Assembly (NCBI GenBank): GCA_949316495.1
Contig: OX439003.1
Location: 38,866,225-38,930,224, forward strand
Length of the DNA stretch: 64,000 nucleotides
Origin: Amphiduros pacificus
Lineage: Eukaryota; Annelida; Polychaeta; Phyllodocida; Hesionidae
Direction: 5' to 3'
Shown: piece after piece, positions 59,001 through 64,000 of the stretch
Numbering within the stretch: position 1 is the stretch's first letter
Layout: the number at the start of each line of letters is the position of its first letter
Program-made: the position numbers and the translations under genes
The notes under the pieces: model-generated
What the model was told of the DNA's origin: nothing
The model's database searches: none
The model's input: the letters and a program-made list of their open reading frames with translations, nothing else

Positions 59001-62000
59001 AATATTACTCCCAAAGCAATAACCCATATCACAAACAAGATATTGATATATTTTTCACCATAACAGATTGAAAATACATTTTATCCAATATTATTTCCTG
59101 GTATAATGAATAATATTAATATTTTCATGCTAGGGATTTTTGGCATAAATTGCTTTCAACTAAACTATAATGTTTTGTGTTATGTTCTCGCTAATGAAAA
59201 AAATGTAGCAGTACTCATGATGACCATATAATGGTCTATATCTGAGAGAAATTGTCATTGGGGAAATAACTGCTATGATGAAATGAAAACCTTAACCAGG
59301 TATGTGTGACCACGGAAGATTCATGACCGCTAAGGATTCAAATTATTTTCCTGTTTTATAACTTGTTATATAGCACACAAGCTTAGTATAGTCTATTCAT
59401 AGTTGAGATTAATATAAGCCACCAATAAAAGTCGGGCCAACATAGCCAACCAATCGTGTCAATTGGTTTATCAACCATGTCAATTGACACAAAATATTGA
59501 TGTGTAAATAACAAATTAGGTAGAATGTTACAAAATAACAGATTTATGTTAGAATTTATTTTTATTTCCTGGAACTATATACAGGTTACTTTTTGAGTTT
59601 TAAAAATTTAAATGTTGAATTTACAGAAGATCAGGAAATGATGTTATTTGAATAGGAGTGATGTTTGACACATTTGCCATGAAAGCATGACTGAACACAG
59701 TCACGCAATGGCCAATAATCAAGTAGTTATAGGTAAAAATATATATGTGGCCTCCAGTATATAAAGATGTTAGCCTGTCCAGCCAGATGCAGCCATGCAT
59801 GAATAATCTTATATGGCTAATATATTCAGTTGAATCAGTTTAAATATAATTCACACCTGTAAGAAATGATTTTTTTTCTCTGAGAAAAAATACCATCCTC
59901 ATTTGGCATGGGGCAAAAGCACAGTCTGAAATTCAATTTTCAAGATGTAATAGAGTTTTTTCTCCCCCATTGGCAGAAATGACCAATACTGGCATGACCT
60001 GTGGGACCAGCACATGTAACATTAGCAGAAGACAAGGATGAGCAATGATTTAATCATATGTCACGTGGATCCATGAGGTTCCTTTAATTATTGTTTGTTT
60101 TCATTTTCTGAAAGTCAGTTCATTCTTTTATCAGCTTTTTAAGAATCGCTACATTTTTGACAGTTTGCAAGATTATTGTTCTGCTACTCAAACCTTGCCA
60201 ATACTGGCAATAGCTTGTAAAACAACACCTGTATGAAATAGCAACTGTGAATCTCAAATTACACTGGTCACAAGTCTGTGGTTACCTCCTGGTGTGGTAG
60301 AGAGTATCATAGATATTCTTCTGAGAACAGTCCAGATTATAATACTTAACAGACACTTACAGTTGCTATGGTAACTCTCTTTCTGCAGTGGTCAGTCTGT
60401 TAATTGTTATAATTATGACTTATTAGTTGTTTGGTAATAGAAATGAATGTGAAATTCAAGAGGGGAGTGTACATTAATAGCTGATCTGATGTCAGCTCTA
60501 ATAACATCATTATATAGATCTTTACTGCCATCAGACCTCCTTGACAGTCATAATTATCAAATGGTCAATTTGTTGCTTTGAGGTGTCATTACAACCTCTA
60601 ATTTAGACCATAGAAAATCTCTTAATTTTTAATTTAACAAACTCTGAATTTGGAAAGTTGCAATGTTTACAGAATGCTGCAGTTAGAGTAGTAACTAAAA
60701 GAAAAGAATGTGATTGCATAATGCTTGAAATAATAAAGCTACATTGCCTCCCAGCAGCTGCTGGAATTGAATTTAACATTAATTTGATAACAGGTAACAC
60801 CTAACATACATTTGCACCAAAGTAAGTAAATAATTGAATATATGTTATTATGTGGGACAAATTATTCAAATTATTTCTACCAAGGCAAGAACTAAATCCT
60901 GTGGAGAGAGTCCTTATTTTTAACATATTATAACCATACTGTGAAATAATTCACCTTCACATTTTGCAATGTTTTAAGTCCATCATTGTTACCAATTGCC
61001 ACCAAGTACAGTTGTAGCATCTGCCAGTATTTGGTCTGCTTTGTCAGCAGAAACTGGTCACTGAGAACCATGCATATTTACATAGTTTTTACTGTTTTAT
61101 CCCAAGATGATTGAAAGATTAATAATTATGTGCATGCATGCACATACATGGTCATGAAAACCATTTCTTGTGAATTTCACAAGGCCATTATTAAGGGGTT
61201 AAGCTGACAATTTCAAAATTTAATCATAGATCTTAGTAAGATGGCCATGAGGCAAACTTCGAGCATGTTTTATCAATGTCTGTTTGAAAAAGTGCCATAA
61301 CCCTTCCTATACGTTTAAGATAGAATTCTGTAAAATATGTTCTAAGAAGCAACGTTGAGGAATACAACCATTGAGAATTGTGCTCTCATCCGACAGAACT
61401 CGGGTGAAAATCTGATATCAGGGATATAAGTTAGAATTGACTTTCCAGACATCATTATAATATATTTGACCAAATAAGGTCAATAAATAGAACATGATAA
61501 CAATAAAGTATGAACAGGTGTCCCACATTAATTACTTAATTAGATCATGTTTAGTCATGACTGAATAATTGATTCCTAATTCTTAGGTCCACAAGTACAG
61601 TCTGGAGAATTTTCATATTTGTGCTAGTAGGAATACAATAATGTTCATTCACAAATATATCTTGTTCTTGGTCCCTTTGTGAGTCATATGGTCATGAATT
61701 GATGCATGGCACAAACTGTTAAAGATAAGATTGTGTCAACATAAGGAAGAGCACTTGAGGTTTCTCACTTGAAGTTTGGGGAGATCTAAGATAAACAAAA
61801 AGGTCCGATGTTTTATGGCATATCTTTTTTTTCTTGGTTATATAAAGTAATTTAATTTGCTTGCCAGCACAGCATAGCATAGGATTGATAAATATAGGAA
61901 TGATATGACACCCATTTGAACATGTGTGATTTGTGTTAGGAACCAAGTTCAATTTCAAATATCACACCCCAATTTAAATATAACCTTATGCTCAAAATTG

Positions 62001-63508
62001 TTCATTTATTGCATGACTCCATTTGGGCTTGTTCATTTATTGCATGACTCCATTTGGGCTTGTTCATTTATTGTATGATTCCATTTGGGCTTGTTCATTT
62101 ATTGCATGACTCCATTTGGGCTTGTTCATTTATTGTATGACTCCATTTGGGCTTGTTCATTTATTGCATGACTCCATTTGGGCTTGTTCATTTATTGCAT
62201 GACTCCATTTGGGCTTGTTCATTTATTGTATGACTCCATTTGGGCTTGTTCATGTATTGCATGACTCCATTTGGGCTTGTTCATTTATTGCATGACTCCA
62301 TTTGGGCTTGTTCATTTATTGTATGATTCCATTTGGGCTTGTTCATTTATTGCATGACTCCATTTGGGCTTGTTCATTTATTGTATGACTCCATTTGGGC
62401 TTGTTCATTTATTGCATGACTCCATTTGGGCTTGTTCATTTATTGCATGACTCCATTTGGGCTTGTTCATTTATTGCATGACTCCATTTGGGCTTGTTCA
62501 TTTATTGTATGACTCCATTTGGGCTTGTTCATGTATTGCATGACTCCATTTGGGCTTGTTCATTTATTGTATGACTCAATTTGGGCTTGTTCATTTATTG
62601 TATGACTCCATTTGGGCTTGTTCATTTATTGTATGACTCCATTTGGGCTTGTTCATTTATTGCATGACTCCATTTGGGCTTGTTCATTTATTGTATGACT
62701 CCATTTGGGCTTGTTCATTTATTGTATGACTCCATTTGGGCTTGTTCATTTATTGTATGACTCCATTTGGGATTGTTCATTTATTGTATGACTCCATTTG
62801 GGATTGTTCATTTATTGTATGACTCCATTTGGGCATGTTCAGTTTTCATGTTTACCTGTCAGTTAAATATGCAAAGAGCATTGCACAGTCATGAAATAAA
62901 TTATGCACATGACAACTTGTCAATCAATCCATTTGATCAAGCTAGATGTTTGGGTTCATGATGGCCCCTCAGTTAATCCATTTTATCAAACTAAATGGTT
63001 GGGTCCATGATGCCATAATACTGAATCAGGAAATATGTAACCACACAACCAAACAGATGAAAATCTGTATTGTCACATTAACATAAAAACATGACATAAA
63101 TGACTTGATATATTCAACTTTAAAAATTCCTCAAAAAATTGTATACCCATGAGTCTGTGTCTGTAACAGGGAAATTTACTGTGGTCAATACATTAATTCT
63201 TGTATAAAATGAAAATGTATATATGAGAATATGTAGAATTTAAACAGATTTAGTTTTTCTTTTGTCCAATAGTTATTAAAAGAAAACAAATGCTTAATTA
63301 TGTTCAGGAAATTTCCTTGCAGTTTCAATTTGTCCAAATGTATAATATATATATGATTAAATTGAAGCTATTGTGTATGATTTTTCAGGGGTGCACAAGG
63401 AAGAAGCGGCCACCCAACCGGAGAGTATTGGTAGGAAATAAGCCTCCCCCGGGACAAGATGCTGTGATACACGAGAAGTTCCCATCCAACAGGGTTGTGT
63501 CTTCCAAG
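56077..63508 (+). CDS. ATP11A: P4-type phospholipid flippase, ATP11A-like (N-terminus only)
   Basis: Two coding exons are seen: 56077-56112 (MGGIFQKLTETC, phase 0, donor GTAAGT) and 63389-63508 (acceptor TTTTTCAG), giving 52 residues. Exon 2 encodes GCTRKKRPPNRRVLVGNKPP followed by PGQDAVIHEKFPSNRVVSSK, ending at the exon boundary. It matches the start of human ATP11A, where REPPPGAEAYIPQRYPDNRI then VSSK occurs (from memory). The next exon, expected to begin YTxWNFIPKNLFEQF, lies beyond the window. P4-ATPases move phosphatidylserine and phosphatidylethanolamine to the cytosolic leaflet together with a CDC50 subunit. Assignment to ATP11A rather than 11B or 11C rests on the PPPG segment. The pairing of exon 1 with exon 2 is by phase and proximity only. 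Intron 1 is about 7.3 kb. Confidence 0.8.
56113..62000. other. ATP11A intron 1, first part
   Basis: AT-rich intron without supported genes. Short open frames at 57286, 58074 and elsewhere have no splice or homology support. One LINE scrap is present near 60.7 kb. Confidence 0.5.
60640..60790 (+). mobile_element. Degraded LINE fragment (C-terminal ORF2)
   Basis: Translation on the + strand gives KLQCLQNAAVRVVTKRKECD and then IIKLHCLPAAAGIEFNINL. This matches the LQNSAARVVxKxxKxDHI...LHWLPVxARIxFKILL block near the C-terminus of CR1/L2-type LINEs, seen also in the intact copy at 22-23.6 kb. Only this piece is recognisable, so it is old. Confidence 0.65.
62001..62840. repeat. 32-bp minisatellite
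   Basis: About 26 copies of a 32-bp unit (GCTTGTTCATTTATTGCATG plus ACTCCATTTGGG), differing mainly at a C/T site (GCATG or GTATG). It lies in intron 1 of the ATP11A-like gene. The C/T variants are mixed along the array. Confidence 0.97.
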
Positions 63509-63675
63509 GTAAGTTCCGTATCAAATTCCCATCTGATGATAATAGGGGGTTGTGGCTTAAAACGTTTTGTCAAAAGTTCCCATCCAACAGGGTTGTGTCT
63601 TCCAAGGTAAGTTCCGTATCAAGTTCCCATCTGATGATAACAGGGGGTTGTGGCTTAAAACGTTTTGTCAAAAGT
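63476..63675 (+). repeat. 98-bp tandem duplication of the ATP11A exon 2 end with its donor
   Basis: Two nearly identical copies start at AAGTTCCCATCCAACAGGG. They include the last 33 coding bases of exon 2, the donor GTAAGTTCCG and about 60 intronic bases ending TTTTGTCAAA. Diverged relatives with AAGTTCC, ACCAAGGTTTTATCA and AGAGTTGCTATCT continue to the window end. Confidence 0.93.
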
Positions 63676-64000
63676 TCCTATGAATGATTGTGAGTATGTT
63701 TTATTTAAAGTTCCTGTCTATTTAGTATAAAAGCATTACGATTACCAAAGTTTTATCAAGAGTTGCTATCTAAGATTGCAAGGCATGTTTCACTTAATGT
63801 TTCCGTCTATTTAGTATGACATTGTATAGCATTACAATTACCAAGGTTTTATCAAGAGTTGCTATCTCAGAGTATTACTAGTAGGTAGTGATTTGTAAGT
63901 ATGTTTCATAAAGTTCCCATCTAATAGTATTTTAAGGTTGTGACATCTAAGGTTTTATCAGGGGTTCCGACCTGAAAGTATTTCAAGTGTGTTTTATATA

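Noticed and set aside
60603-60800. 65-codon - strand open frame
   Set aside because: The + strand translation matches the C-terminal block of LINE reverse transcriptases, so this is the antisense of an old LINE scrap.
62001-62840. Regular 32-bp repeats resembling a CRISPR array
   Set aside because: There are no unique spacers between units and the setting is a eukaryotic intron; it is a simple minisatellite. The same holds for 8736-9240.

Overview
The window is animal nuclear DNA: genes are split by GT-AG introns, the non-coding DNA is AT-rich, and LINEs, small inverted-repeat elements and many minisatellites are present. Gene content and protein similarity suggest a lophotrochozoan, most likely a mollusc; the sequence alone does not prove this. 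Exon models were built by hand from splice signals, reading phase and remembered family sequences. Where whole genes are given, all exon phases join without conflict.

Layout. 0-2.3 kb (+): the 3' end of a gene with four tandem PLAC-like six-cysteine modules, one per phase-1 exon. 4.1-6.4 kb (+): a complete small gene for a secreted, extremely Trp/Tyr/Ser-rich repetitive protein. 9.7-12.2 kb (+): a TNF-receptor-like type I membrane protein with a short tail. 13.0-13.9 kb (+): an orphan acidic terminal exon. 14.6-26.9 kb (-): two tandem HTATIP2/TIP30 (short-chain dehydrogenase-like) genes. The upstream copy has a membrane-anchor first exon and three interchangeable last exons; the downstream copy has lost the YxxxK active-site spacing. 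29.4-32.1 kb (-): SNRPC (U1-C), complete in 6 exons. 32.4-52.1 kb (+): NUP160, complete in 33 exons encoding 1468 aa, divergent from SNRPC across 291 bp. 52.9-55.3 kb (+): a LINE. 56.1-63.5 kb (+): the first two coding exons of an ATP11A-like P4-ATPase that runs off the window.

Mobile DNA includes a CR1/L2-like LINE inside HTATIP2-B, a second LINE with a YVDD reverse transcriptase after NUP160, a LINE scrap near 60.7 kb, three short CAG...CTG elements each flanked by 6-bp target duplications, and a fold-back element in NUP160 intron 15.

The most unusual pattern is that tandem arrays repeatedly copy or abut splice junctions. Exon ends with their donors are duplicated in HTATIP2-A exon 3, NUP160 exon 15 and ATP11A exon 2. 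The acceptor of NUP160 exon 19 is duplicated, and arrays abut the donor of the PLAC gene exon and the acceptor of NUP160 exon 27. Together with the triplicated HTATIP2-B last exon and the expanded coding repeats of the Trp-rich gene, local tandem duplication appears to be the main force shaping genes here.
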